Assembly: GCA_965267355.1 (NCBI GenBank)
Contig: OZ253956.1
Span: forward strand, 1,178,001 to 1,242,000
DNA: 64,000 nt
Direction: 5' to 3'
DNA from: GCA-002793235 sp965267355
GTDB lineage: Bacteria; Bacteroidota; Bacteroidia; Flavobacteriales_E; Vicingaceae
A model generated the notes under the pieces. That model was given only the letters and a program-made list of their open reading frames with translations. It was not told the origin of the DNA and did not search any database. Numbering within the stretch: position 1 is the first letter of the stretch; every line of letters begins with the position of its first letter. The translations under genes were made by a program, and so were the position numbers. Below are positions 43,496 to 52,895 of the stretch, one piece after another.

Positions 43496-46400
43496 ATGAA
43501 TAACCTTTGGGTATTTTTTAAAACCATTAAACTGATTAGCATTAAAAGTCTAAAGTTAGATATCACTCATAGCATTAATAAGTCTGTAGCAGCCTTATTC
43601 TTGATTTTGGTTACTTCTACTTTTTCTTTTGCCCAACTTTCTGTTGTAGGTGTTGAAACAAGAGTAAATTCAACTACTGCTAATTCTCAACAACGTCCAG
43701 AAACGGCTATGGATACTTCTGGAAATTATGTTGTGGTGTGGGAAGGTTTTGGTTCTGATGGAGATGATTATGGTATTTATGCTCAATTATATACCACAGG
43801 TGGTTCTGCTTCAGGTGGAGAGATACAAATTAATACCAGTACTGGAGGTGGTCAGAGAATGCCAGACGTTGCCATGGATGATGAAGGTAATTTTGTGGTA
43901 GTTTGGATGAGTGATTCTACAGATGGAGATTCTTATGGAATTTACGGAAGAATGTACAGTAATACTGGTACGGCAACTACTTCACAGTTTAGAATCAGTA
44001 CAATTACTTCTGGTAATCAAAAGTACCCTCAGGTAGCTTGTGATGCTTCTGGAAATTTTGTTACCACATGGATGGATGATAATGGTGGAGATTTTAATAT
44101 CTATGCTGAGAGAAGAAATTCATCTGGTGCTGCATTAGCGGCAGATTTTGTTGTAAATAGTACAACTGCTGGTTATCAAGGAAAGCCAACCATTGCTATG
44201 GATCCTACAGGAAACTTTGTAATTGCATGGCAAAGTGCGGATGCCAGTGGTAATGGTATATACTTTCAAAGATACAATAGCGCAGGTGTTGCTCAAGGTT
44301 CTGAAACCATTGCAAATACAACTACTGCAGAGAACCAACAGGAGCCTTCTGCTGCAATGGATGGCTCAGGGAATTTTTTAATTACTTGGTCGAGTTTTGC
44401 TCAAGATACTACCGTTAGCAATTACGGAATTTATGGAAGAATTTTTGATAACACTGGTACAGCAACAACTTCTGAGATTCTTATTAATACTACAACATCT
44501 GGAACGCAGGATAATTCTTCGGCTTCAGCTACTAAAAATGCTGGCTATGTTGTTTCTTGGACAAGTTTTAATCAAGATGGAGATAGAGCAGGTGTTTATG
44601 CTCAAATGTTATTGAGCGATGGTTCTTTTTATGATGTTGAAACAAAAATGAATACACGTACAACTGATTATCAGCAAATTCCATCAGTTGCAAGTAATAG
44701 ATTAGAAGAAGATATCATTGTTGCATGGCAGGATGGTTTAAGATCTTCTGCAGCTACTCATGATGGTAGTGATTATGGAGTATACTCACAATTATTTGAT
44801 GCAACAGATGTTACACCACCTAATGCTGTTTGTCAAAACATAACCGTTTATTTAGACGGAGCAGGTAACGCAACTATAACAGCTGCAGATGTAGATGGTG
44901 GTAGCACTGACAATGTTGGTGTGGCGTCCTTATCTGTTAATACTTCCGCTTTTACTTGTGCTGATTTAGGAGCAAATACAGTTACTCTTACTGTGGCTGA
45001 TGCTGCTGGAAATACAGATAATTGCAATGCAACAGTTACCGTAACAGACACTACCTCACCAACGGCAGTATGTCAAAACATAACAGTTTACTTAGATGGA
45101 GCAGGTAACGCAACCATAACAGCAGCAGATGTAGATGGAGGAAGCACTGATAATTGTGGGACACCAACATTAAGTATAGATGTATCGAGTTTCACTTGTG
45201 CTGATTTAGGAGCAAATAACGTAACCTTAACAGCAACCGATGGTAATTCAAACACATCCAACTGTGTGGCAGTAGTAACAGTAGCAGACACTACATCACC
45301 AACAGTAGTATGCCAAAACATAACAGTTTACCTAGATGGAACAGGAAATGCGACCATCACGGCTTCTGATGTAGATAATGGAAGTTCTGATAATTGTGGA
45401 ACCCCAACATTAGGTATAGATGTATCAAGCTTTACATGTGCTAATATTGGAGCGAACAATGTAACGTTAACAGCAACAGATGGAGGTTCAAACAGTTCAA
45501 GTTGTGTAGCAGTAGTAACAGTAGTAGATACTAATTCACCAACAGCAGTATGCCAAAACATAACCGTTTATTTAGACGGAGCAGGTAACGCTACAATAAC
45601 AGCAGCGGATGTAGATGGAGGGTCAACAGTTTCATGTGGGGCAGCGACTCTTGGTATAGATGTATCAAGCTTTACATGTGCTGATATAGGAGCCAATAAC
45701 GTAACGTTAACAGTAACAGATGCGAGTTTAAATAGTTCAAGTTGTGTTGCAGTAGTAACAGTAGCAGATACTACATCACCAACAGTAGTATGTCAGAATA
45801 TGACAGTTTATTTAGATGGAGCAGGAAATGCGACTATAACAGCAGCCGATGTAGATGGAGGAAGTTCTGATAATTGCGGAACCCCAACATTAGGTATAGA
45901 TGTATCAAGCTTTACATGTGCTGATTTAGGAGCAAACAATGTAACCTTAACGGCAACAGATGGAGGTTCAAACAGTTCAAGTTGTGTAGCAGTAGTTACG
46001 GTAGCGGATACTAGCTCACCGACAGCAGTATGTCAAAACATAACCGTTTACTTAGATGGAGCAGGAAATGCTACCATAACAGCAGCCGATGTAGATGGAG
46101 GGAGTTCTGATAATTGTGGGACACCATCATTAAGCATAGATGTATCGAGTTTCACTTGTGCTAACATAGGAGCGAACAATGTGACCTTAACAGCAACAGA
46201 TGGTGGTTCAAATACATCCAACTGTGTAGCTGTAGTTACTGTTGTGGATACCACTTCACCTATGGTAACTTGTCCTGGAAATCAAATTGAAAACTTTAAT
46301 GCTTCGTGTCAATTCACATTACCTGATTATACTTCTCTAGTGGTAGGTTCTGATAATTGTGCAGGTACGGTAACAATTACTCAATCTCCAACTCCTGGAA

Positions 46401-47455
46401 CAGTTATTTCGGGTAATTCTACCATAACTATGACTGCGGATGATGGTAATGGAAATACTTCAATTTGCACATTTGATGTTATTCCTAATGATGCTACCGC
46501 GCCAACAGCTGTGTGTCAAAACATAACCGTTTATTTAGATGGAACAGGTAATGCTGCTATAACAGCTGCAGATGTAGATGGAGGAAGCACAGACAATTGT
46601 GGAACGCCAATATTAAGTTTAGATATTTCTGCTTTCACTTGTGCTAATATTGGTGCAAATAATGTTACGTTATATGCAAGTGATGGAATTAATTTGGATA
46701 GTTGTACGGCAGTTGTTACTGTTATGGATACAATTTCACCATCGATAATATGCCCAGCAGATGTAGTTGTTTGTGACAATGTTGTTAATGGAATTTCACC
46801 TTCTGTGAATGATAATTGTTCATCAACTACTGTTACTTATACTTTGTCTGGAGCAACTACTGGTAGTGGTAGTAATGATGCAAGTGGTCTTACATTTAAT
46901 ACAGGAACAACTACAGTTCAATATACTGCACAAGATGGAAGCGGTAACATTTCTACTTGTTCATTTAATGTAACTACTGGTAGTATTGATACTTCTGTTA
47001 CTGTTGTTCCTTCTGGAGATACTTTAATAGCGAATGCTTCTGGCGCTACTTATCAGTGGATTGATTGTTCTACAGGTTCTTATATCCCTTCAGAAACAAA
47101 TCAAATGTTTATTCCTACTGTATCTGGACTTTATGCAGTTGAGGTTACACAATCTACTTGCGTGGATACTTCATCATGCTACAATGTTGTATTAACAGAT
47201 ATTAATGACTTGGAATTTGATGATATTACGATTTATCCAAATCCAACAAAGGGCTTAATTGAAGTTGGTTTGAGTGATGTTTATGACAGAATTGAACTTA
47301 CTGTTTTTGATGTTATTGGAAAACAAGTTGTAAGCAGAACATTTAGATCTACTAATCATTTAACAGCAGATATTACAGAATTCTCAAAAGGAGTTTACTT
47401 TGTTAGAATTGTGTCTGGTGAAAAAGAAGTAGTAGTAAAAATCATCAAGAATTAA
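43496..47455 (+). CDS. Large T9SS-sorted surface protein with HYR-like tandem repeats
   Basis: In this 1319-residue protein, a signal-peptide-like stretch ends at FAQ (about 47) after a long basic N-region. Residues about 55-440 contain about six repeats with AMDxxGNFVVxWxSxxxDGxxYGIYAQ, likely a beta-propeller. Residues about 445-920 hold six HYR-like Ig repeats of 80 residues (CQNITVYLDGAGNATITAADVDGG, conserved Cys), then two more divergent units. The last 80 residues (IYPNPTKG, IELTVFDVIGKQV, FSKGVYFVRI) are a type A T9SS sorting signal. The protein is expected to be exported and linked to the cell surface. Confidence 0.88.
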   Translation: MNNLWVFFKTIKLISIKSLKLDITHSINKSVAALFLILVTSTFSFAQLSVVGVETRVNSTTANSQQRPETAMDTSGNYVVVWEGFGSDGDDYGIYAQLYTTGGSASGGEIQINTSTGGGQRMPDVAMDDEGNFVVVWMSDSTDGDSYGIYGRMYSNTGTATTSQFRISTITSGNQKYPQVACDASGNFVTTWMDDNGGDFNIYAERRNSSGAALAADFVVNSTTAGYQGKPTIAMDPTGNFVIAWQSADASGNGIYFQRYNSAGVAQGSETIANTTTAENQQEPSAAMDGSGNFLITWSSFAQDTTVSNYGIYGRIFDNTGTATTSEILINTTTSGTQDNSSASATKNAGYVVSWTSFNQDGDRAGVYAQMLLSDGSFYDVETKMNTRTTDYQQIPSVASNRLEEDIIVAWQDGLRSSAATHDGSDYGVYSQLFDATDVTPPNAVCQNITVYLDGAGNATITAADVDGGSTDNVGVASLSVNTSAFTCADLGANTVTLTVADAAGNTDNCNATVTVTDTTSPTAVCQNITVYLDGAGNATITAADVDGGSTDNCGTPTLSIDVSSFTCADLGANNVTLTATDGNSNTSNCVAVVTVADTTSPTVVCQNITVYLDGTGNATITASDVDNGSSDNCGTPTLGIDVSSFTCANIGANNVTLTATDGGSNSSSCVAVVTVVDTNSPTAVCQNITVYLDGAGNATITAADVDGGSTVSCGAATLGIDVSSFTCADIGANNVTLTVTDASLNSSSCVAVVTVADTTSPTVVCQNMTVYLDGAGNATITAADVDGGSSDNCGTPTLGIDVSSFTCADLGANNVTLTATDGGSNSSSCVAVVTVADTSSPTAVCQNITVYLDGAGNATITAADVDGGSSDNCGTPSLSIDVSSFTCANIGANNVTLTATDGGSNTSNCVAVVTVVDTTSPMVTCPGNQIENFNASCQFTLPDYTSLVVGSDNCAGTVTITQSPTPGTVISGNSTITMTADDGNGNTSICTFDVIPNDATAPTAVCQNITVYLDGTGNAAITAADVDGGSTDNCGTPILSLDISAFTCANIGANNVTLYASDGINLDSCTAVVTVMDTISPSIICPADVVVCDNVVNGISPSVNDNCSSTTVTYTLSGATTGSGSNDASGLTFNTGTTTVQYTAQDGSGNISTCSFNVTTGSIDTSVTVVPSGDTLIANASGATYQWIDCSTGSYIPSETNQMFIPTVSGLYAVEVTQSTCVDTSSCYNVVLTDINDLEFDDITIYPNPTKGLIEVGLSDVYDRIELTVFDVIGKQVVSRTFRSTNHLTADITEFSKGVYFVRIVSGEKEVVVKIIKN
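44829..46268 (+). repeat. Six tandem 240-bp repeats in the T9SS surface-protein gene
   Basis: Six units in exact 240-base register (starts near 44829, 45069, 45309, 45549, 45789 and 46029) encode HYR-like domains. Their DNA is highly similar while third-position changes remain. A divergent unit follows, then another related unit near 46512. This tandem array could recombine and change repeat number. Confidence 0.85.
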
Positions 47456-47485
47456 CTTTCCATAACTTCCTAAGTGACTATTAAA

Positions 47486-50400
47486 ATGAATTTTGATCGT
47501 CTTGGAAAAATCCTAAGTTGGTTTGTTTTCTTACTTACTTTTTTAATCTATGCCTTTACAGCAGAAAGGACTGTTGGGTTTTGGGATGGAGGAGAGTTTA
47601 TTGCTTCTACATATAAACTACAAGTAAGTCATTCTCCCGGAGCCCCTCTTTATACAATTATAACTAAGTTTTTTACTTTCTTTTTCCCAGCTACTTATAT
47701 TGCTTTTGCAATGAGTTTGTTCTCTGCATTGTGCGGAGCGTTTACTGTTTTTTTTGTTTTTAAAACTATAGTGTTGATTTCATCTAAATTGGTGGTGAAA
47801 TCGGATGATGAGATATCATTATCAAGACAACTACTAAATTATGGTGCCGGTTTGGTAGGTGCTTTAAGCCTTGTCTTTTCTCATAGTTTTTGGGTTTCAT
47901 CAACTGAAGCGGAAGTATATACTCTATTTACTTTAATGGCTTCCATTGTTTTATGGTTAATGCTATTATGGTACCAAACAAATAACAAACGTTTGTTATT
48001 CTTAATAGTCTTTATTTTGGGACTATCCTTAGGAGTTCATTATTTGACTCTAGCTATGGTGTTCCCTTTAACAGTAATTTATTTTTTCAAGAGAAAAGGA
48101 TATTCCTTTAAAAACCTGTTACTAGGTTTAATTACCGGTTTCTTGGTTTACTTTTTTTTGAATAATATCCTGTTTTATGGGCTAATTAAATTAGCTACAG
48201 ATACTGAGTTATATTTTGTAAATGGATTGAAACTTCCATTCCATTCGGGGGCATTAACGCTTTATATTGTTGTGTTGCTTCTTTTAATATTTATTCTTAG
48301 AAGAGGTGTTAAAAAGAACAAATACAAAACTAGTGGAATAGCCATGGCTTCTTTATTATTTATTATAGGCTACTCTACTTATACAACTTCAATAATTAGA
48401 TCTGCCGAAGAGTTACCCATATCTAATGACGCTAGAGATATCTTTAGACTTTACTCTTTTGTGAAGTATGACCAGTATTTAGCAGAGCCTAAGCCACTAA
48501 TTAAAGGGCATTATTTTAATGCCCCTTTAGACAGTAAAGACCCCTTTAAAAATGGACCAATACTTTACAGAAGAGATAATAATAAAGAACGATATGAAGT
48601 TGAAAATAACGGGGTATTAACTCAACCAAATTTTAATGAAGACTTTACCACCTATTTTCCTAGAATGTACAATAGATCGCCTATAAACGCTAGGGGTTAC
48701 CAAGATTGGGTTGACATTAAAGGAAAGAAGATTAAATACAAGCAAAACGGGAAAACATTGACTGCAGTTAAACCTACTTTTTTGGAAAACTTAACTTTTC
48801 TATTTAAGTATCAGTTAGGCTGGCTTAACTTCAGGTACTTTTTATGGAATTTTGTGGGAACTCAGAACACTCATAGAAGCTCAGGAGGTGTAATTGATGG
48901 TAACTGGGCAAGTGGTATTAATTGGTTCGATAAAGATAGAATAGGCGATATTAAATATTACCCTAAAGAGTATTTAGAAGATGAAACTCGGAACACTTAT
49001 TATTTTCTACCATTACTTTTAGGTTTAATAGGCTTTATATTTTTCTTTTTCAAGAGGAAGGATTTAGCCATCGCTATTGGAGTTATGTTTTTTATGTTAG
49101 GACCAGCCATTACTATTTTTAATAATAGTTTGCCTATTGAGATTGTCGTTCGGGATAGAGATTATATTCTATTAGGTTCTTTTATGGCTTTCTCATTGTT
49201 GATTGGATTAGGTGTTTTAGGGTTAGCTCGATTGTTGAAGGTAAATAAAGATTCTATACCTCGTTCGGTAATTGTTGTTGTGTTAGCTCTGATTGTTCCT
49301 GTTTTAATGGCATTTAAAGGCTGGTCTGATCATGATAGGTCTCATGATAAATTTGCCAAAAATATGGCGAAATACTACCTTGATTCTTGTCCAGAAAATG
49401 CTATTTTGATTACAAATGGAGATAATGCTACATTTCCATTGTACTATTTACAAGAGGTTGAAAATTATAGGACTGATGTTCGAGTTGTTAACTTTGATTT
49501 GCTAGGATTGGATATCTATATGGATAGATTACGTCAAAAGATTAATGATGCTAATCCAATACGTTTAAGTATCGATTATGAAAATGGAAGCACAAATATT
49601 GAGACGTTGACTCCTTTAGTAAAGCAATATTCGCCAAACAAGTATTCTAAGGTAAGTGATGTAGTCGATTTTGTAACTTCTCCCAATAAAAAATCTTTTT
49701 ATAATAAAAGAAAGATTAATACTATGCCGTCAGATCATTTCAGTCTTCAAACAAATACAGAGGCTTTACCAGAAACGTTTAAGCCTAATGATTATGGTGC
49801 TGGACTTATTGCTGCTATAAATTGGGTGTACTCTAAAGATTTTTATTCCAAACAAGAAATAATTCTTTTAGACATATTGCAACAAAACAATTTTGAAAAG
49901 CCTGTTTGCTTTGCGTTTGTTGGAAATGATAATCATAAATTAGGTCTACATAAACATATGGTAAGAAGAGGCTTTGTGAATCAGTTGTTGCCGATACAAG
50001 CTTTACCAAATAGAATGAAAAGTGAATTGGACAATGTTGCTTTTAACTATGATTACTTGATGAATAAGTTAGATGTTGATGATTTTGTTTCAAGAGATCG
50101 GCTGCATGATGAGGAACGTTCTATAAGTGCCGAAATTTATAGGCCATTGTTTTTTTACTTGGCTTCGGCATTGATGGAAAGGAATGAAAAAGATAAAGCA
50201 AAAAAAGTGCTTGAAAAGGGCCTGCAATTAATGCCAGATGAGCGTTTACCATACGGTAAATATATGTTTGATGTAGCAAGGTTATATTATAGTTTAGGGG
50301 AAGAGGAAAAAGGTAGAGATATTGTTATGAAAATACTGGATAATATTAAAAAAGATGTGCGAATATTTACATCCTTCAAGCCTAAAAATGTTGAGATTTC

Positions 50401-50554
50401 TAGAAAGATTGTGTTTGGTAAAATGAAGATATTTAATATCATTAATAATGAGATGAAAAATCTTGATCCTAAAGGCTTTAAAGATGTAAATGAGGAATAC
50501 AAGTCTTATACAGATAAGTATCTTGAATGGGTTGATAAGGAACTTAAAAAATAA
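47486..50554 (+). CDS. DUF2723 family GT-C-like membrane protein
   Basis: The 1022-residue protein has the DUF2723 signature near the N-terminus: FWDGGEFIASTYKLQVSHSPGAPLY, with the D-E pair and HSPGAP. About 12 membrane helices occupy residues 1-580, followed by a soluble region with a TPR-like tail. DUF2723 proteins are common in Bacteroidota and are related to PMT-type protein O-mannosyltransferases. Activity is not established here. I place the start at the ATG at 47486; a GTG at 47474 is also open. It follows two large surface proteins, which it might modify. Confidence 0.82.
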   Translation: MNFDRLGKILSWFVFLLTFLIYAFTAERTVGFWDGGEFIASTYKLQVSHSPGAPLYTIITKFFTFFFPATYIAFAMSLFSALCGAFTVFFVFKTIVLISSKLVVKSDDEISLSRQLLNYGAGLVGALSLVFSHSFWVSSTEAEVYTLFTLMASIVLWLMLLWYQTNNKRLLFLIVFILGLSLGVHYLTLAMVFPLTVIYFFKRKGYSFKNLLLGLITGFLVYFFLNNILFYGLIKLATDTELYFVNGLKLPFHSGALTLYIVVLLLLIFILRRGVKKNKYKTSGIAMASLLFIIGYSTYTTSIIRSAEELPISNDARDIFRLYSFVKYDQYLAEPKPLIKGHYFNAPLDSKDPFKNGPILYRRDNNKERYEVENNGVLTQPNFNEDFTTYFPRMYNRSPINARGYQDWVDIKGKKIKYKQNGKTLTAVKPTFLENLTFLFKYQLGWLNFRYFLWNFVGTQNTHRSSGGVIDGNWASGINWFDKDRIGDIKYYPKEYLEDETRNTYYFLPLLLGLIGFIFFFFKRKDLAIAIGVMFFMLGPAITIFNNSLPIEIVVRDRDYILLGSFMAFSLLIGLGVLGLARLLKVNKDSIPRSVIVVVLALIVPVLMAFKGWSDHDRSHDKFAKNMAKYYLDSCPENAILITNGDNATFPLYYLQEVENYRTDVRVVNFDLLGLDIYMDRLRQKINDANPIRLSIDYENGSTNIETLTPLVKQYSPNKYSKVSDVVDFVTSPNKKSFYNKRKINTMPSDHFSLQTNTEALPETFKPNDYGAGLIAAINWVYSKDFYSKQEIILLDILQQNNFEKPVCFAFVGNDNHKLGLHKHMVRRGFVNQLLPIQALPNRMKSELDNVAFNYDYLMNKLDVDDFVSRDRLHDEERSISAEIYRPLFFYLASALMERNEKDKAKKVLEKGLQLMPDERLPYGKYMFDVARLYYSLGEEEKGRDIVMKILDNIKKDVRIFTSFKPKNVEISRKIVFGKMKIFNIINNEMKNLDPKGFKDVNEEYKSYTDKYLEWVDKELKK

Positions 50555-50560
50555 GAGGTC

Positions 50561-51586
50561 TTAAGGTAAGAGGTTTTTCTGAAAAAAGCTACGTACTTCA
50601 CTTCCTATATATTCTAAAGATTTAATATTGAGAGGAAACTCCAATATTACATGAAGGAGGCTAAGCAAAAGGGAAACAAAGAAGCCAAGTTTGTAATCGT
50701 AAAAAAATAGCCCAAGCATACTTGCCCAAACAATTAAGATAGTTATAGAACGTTTTTGTGTTAGGTTTTTATGCCACCCTATTATTGTTGTTTTTGAAAA
50801 CCAATTGAGGTAATGATAGGTATATATGAATGCCATAAATATCATAATTTTTAACTCTATTTTTTCATAGAAGAAAAAGGATTTTCCATCAGATAACCCT
50901 AAAAATTCAGCAAAATTTGTATTAGTAATGTGAAATTGAGTTTCGGTGAAAACGGCTTTCAAGTATTTGGGGAAGAAGTAGCTTTTAGGATTAATTTCCA
51001 CTAAGAAAATTAGTAAAGGAATACCAATCATCATAGCTACTGATGCATAACCGTATTTACTTGAATTTTTTATAGCGCCTTTTAGCATAAATAATATAGT
51101 AAAGCAATAAACGTGTAAAACCGTAGGGATTAACAAACCGAAAATCACTATATAAAGGGGAAGAGAGTTAAATATTATCGCAGTTAATATGCATAAGAGA
51201 AGGAAAATGACTTGATGACTCTTTTTCTTTATATAAAGGAAGCAAAAAGTAAAAGCAATGCCCATAAAAATAAAACTGTTAGACCATTTTAAAAACCAAT
51301 TGGTTACTGTTTTTATAGAGGTATTAGTATATAATGATTCAAAAATAGGTTGTACAATGTACTTAGGAAGTACAGCTAAAATAGTTAAACCAATAGCTAT
51401 CCATATCCATTTTTTTTCCGAGATAAAATAATTGTGTTTTGATGTCCAATTTATCTGAGTGAGATAATGCAATGGACCAATAATGGCATAAGCATAAAGA
51501 AAAAGCCTTAATGGGAAAAAGAAGGCTAAAATCAAAGAGAGCAATATAAGTCCTATGTTTAGTAAATCCACTTTCTTTGAATCCAT
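50561..51586 (-). CDS. Polytopic membrane protein of unknown function
   Basis: I do not recognise this 341-residue protein. It has about nine hydrophobic helices and no signal peptide beyond the first helix. Histidines sit in or near helices: GPLHYLTQINW (about 38), VLHVYCFTIL, YTYHYLNWFSKTTIIGWHK and LLHVILEF, which could bind a metal or heme. The spacing recalls membrane oxygenases such as Brp/Blh, but I cannot show that relation. It is convergent with the DUF2723 gene (6-base gap) and lies downstream of the tRNA terminator. Confidence 0.65.
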   Translation of the reverse strand: MDSKKVDLLNIGLILLSLILAFFFPLRLFLYAYAIIGPLHYLTQINWTSKHNYFISEKKWIWIAIGLTILAVLPKYIVQPIFESLYTNTSIKTVTNWFLKWSNSFIFMGIAFTFCFLYIKKKSHQVIFLLLCILTAIIFNSLPLYIVIFGLLIPTVLHVYCFTILFMLKGAIKNSSKYGYASVAMMIGIPLLIFLVEINPKSYFFPKYLKAVFTETQFHITNTNFAEFLGLSDGKSFFFYEKIELKIMIFMAFIYTYHYLNWFSKTTIIGWHKNLTQKRSITILIVWASMLGLFFYDYKLGFFVSLLLSLLHVILEFPLNIKSLEYIGSEVRSFFQKNLLP

Positions 51587-51594
51587 GGGGTAAT

Positions 51595-51640
51595 GATGTT
51601 AAAAAACCCCGTAAAACAGTTTCAGTGTTTAAACGGGGCT
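51595..51640 (-). terminator. Intrinsic terminator after the tRNA gene
   Basis: On the minus strand a CCCCGT/ACGGGG stem, extended by a second AAACA/TGTTT pairing, is followed by six Ts. It lies just downstream of tRNA(CAU), before the membrane-protein gene. Confidence 0.75.
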
Positions 51641-51655
51641 TATGCGTTAAATTTG

Positions 51656-51729
51656 TGGGCCCACCAGGGCTCGAACCTGGGACCCCTTGATTATGAGTCA
51701 AGTGCTCTAACCAGCTGAGCTATAGGCCC
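51656..51729 (-). tRNA. tRNA with CAT anticodon, probably tRNA-Ile2 (or elongator tRNA-Met)
   Basis: The 74-base cloverleaf on the minus strand has acceptor GGGCCTA/TGGGCCC, D-arm GCTC/GAGC, anticodon stem CTTGA/TCAAG with loop CTCATAA, and T-arm CCAGG/CCTGG. The CCA end is not encoded. The anticodon is CAT. The acceptor pairs C4-G69 and C5-G68 and discriminator A73 match the features known to direct TilS lysidine modification, favouring isoleucine (AUA) decoding over methionine. Initiator tRNA is excluded by the anticodon-stem pairs. Confidence 0.9.
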
Positions 51730-51810
51730 TATTCTAAAATGAATTTAGAAAGAGGATGCAAATTAACGTATTAGTTACTAATTAACCAATAATAAGCCTT
51801 ACAATTTTAT

Positions 51811-51818
51811 TAGTTTTG
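51811..51818 (+). promoter_or_regulatory. TAnnTTTG promoter box for the HAD gene
   Basis: TAGTTTTG ends five bases before the GTG at 51824, implying a leaderless or near-leaderless mRNA starting at GTG. Confidence 0.5.
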
Positions 51819-51823
51819 GCCCC

Positions 51824-52453
51824 GTGCAGCTTACAGGAATAAAAAATATCATTTTTGATTTAGGAGGAGTATTACTCAACTTAGATTTTAATAGAACCCA
51901 ACAAGCTTTTGTAAAACTAGGGGTAACGAATTTTGATGACTATTACACTAAAGCCAAGCAATCTGGTATATTCGATTTATATGAAACAGGAAAGTTAACA
52001 GAGAAGGAGTTTTGTGATCAATTGAGAAATTTAACTAGGCTTTCTTGTTCTAACCAACAAATTATTGATGCGTGGAATGCTATGTTACTAGATTTTCCGC
52101 CTGTTAGAAAAGAGTTGCTTTTAAGATTAAAAAGCCATTTTAATATTATCTTACTAAGCAATACCAATGAAACTCATATTAGAGCTTTTAATCAAATAAT
52201 AAAACGTGAGATTAATGAGGAAACATTAGCTCCTTTGTTTCATGCTCACTATTTCTCCAACGAAATTGGTTTACGTAAGCCTAATGCAAATGCTTTTGAA
52301 TATGTTTTAAATCAGAATAATTTTATTGCCGAAGAAACACTTTTTTTAGATGACTCCATTCAACATATAGAAGGAGCTAAAAGTGTTGGAATTAATGCTG
52401 TACATATTGAAGATAAACCAGTAGAGATTTTATTCTCTGATTTCCTGACATAA
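51824..52453 (+). CDS. HAD family hydrolase (YihX-like phosphatase)
   Basis: The 209-residue cytoplasmic protein has all HAD motifs: FDLGGVLLNLD (nucleophile Asp, here the DxGGV form found in YihX and soluble epoxide hydrolase N-domains), LLSNTNETH (motif II), GLRKPNANAF with the Lys (motif III) and LFLDDSIQHIEGA (motif IV). An alpha-helical cap lies after motif I. It should remove phosphate from a small molecule such as a sugar phosphate. The GTG start is the only one giving the full motif I strand. It is convergent with mce, with a 24-base overlap. Confidence 0.88.
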   Translation: MQLTGIKNIIFDLGGVLLNLDFNRTQQAFVKLGVTNFDDYYTKAKQSGIFDLYETGKLTEKEFCDQLRNLTRLSCSNQQIIDAWNAMLLDFPPVRKELLLRLKSHFNIILLSNTNETHIRAFNQIIKREINEETLAPLFHAHYFSNEIGLRKPNANAFEYVLNQNNFIAEETLFLDDSIQHIEGAKSVGINAVHIEDKPVEILFSDFLT

Positions 52454-52834
52454 TTCTATTAGCACCCCATTGGCAGATTTAGGGTGAATGAAACAAATTA
52501 GTTTATTGTCAGCGCCTCTTTTAGGTTGTTCGTTTAAAATAACAAAACCTTCATTTTTCAGTCGTTCCATTTCAGCATAGATGTCATCTACATCAAAAGC
52601 TACATGATGAATACCTTCACCTTTTTTCTCGATATACCTGGCAATGGCACTATCGGGGTTAGTTGCCTCTAACAGTTCAATTTTGTTTTCGCCTACCATA
52701 AAAAATGATGTGGAAACACCTTCACTTTCAACCACTTCTAATTTATACGGTTCTTGATTAAACAACTTAGCATAAGTTTTATTAGCTTCCTCTAAGTTCT
52801 TTACAGCTATTCCTAAATGTTCTATTTTTTTCAT
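52430..52834 (-). CDS. mce: Methylmalonyl-CoA epimerase
   Basis: The 134-residue glyoxalase/VOC-fold protein interconverts the (R) and (S) forms of methylmalonyl-CoA in propionate metabolism. KIEHLGIAVKNLEEA (metal His), FFMVGENKIELLEA (metal Glu), GEGIHHVAFDVDDI (metal His) and GVLIELCQ (metal Glu) are present, as expected for this family. The partner mutase is not in the window. It implies a B12-dependent methylmalonyl-CoA mutase elsewhere in the genome, consistent with the cobalamin-type MetH here. Confidence 0.92.
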   Translation of the reverse strand: MKKIEHLGIAVKNLEEANKTYAKLFNQEPYKLEVVESEGVSTSFFMVGENKIELLEATNPDSAIARYIEKKGEGIHHVAFDVDDIYAEMERLKNEGFVILNEQPKRGADNKLICFIHPKSANGVLIELCQEIRE

Positions 52835-52848
52835 TACTTCTTGGGTAT

Positions 52849-52877
52849 AAAAAAAGTCCCGAAAAAACGGGACTTTT
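52849..52877 (-). terminator. Intrinsic terminator
   Basis: AAAAGTCCCG and CGGGACTTTT form a 10-bp stem with a six-base loop, followed on the minus strand by seven Ts. It ends transcription of the secreted-protein gene at 52896-53684 before mce. Confidence 0.8.
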
Positions 52878-52895
52878 AAATATCATCAAACTTTA

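Noticed and set aside
44829..46268. CRISPR array or satellite DNA
   Set aside because: The 240-base units are far too long for CRISPR, have no unique spacers, and are in-frame coding repeats.
44848..46779. Set of minus-strand frames of 67-82 codons repeating every 240 bases
   Set aside because: They are antisense shadows of the HYR repeat DNA; the plus-strand gene has signal peptide, conserved cysteines and a T9SS tail.
51363..51701. Minus-strand frame of 112 codons starting MTHNQGVPGSSPGGPT
   Set aside because: It begins inside the tRNA gene (its N-terminus is a translation of tRNA sequence), crosses a terminator and overlaps the real membrane-protein gene out of frame.
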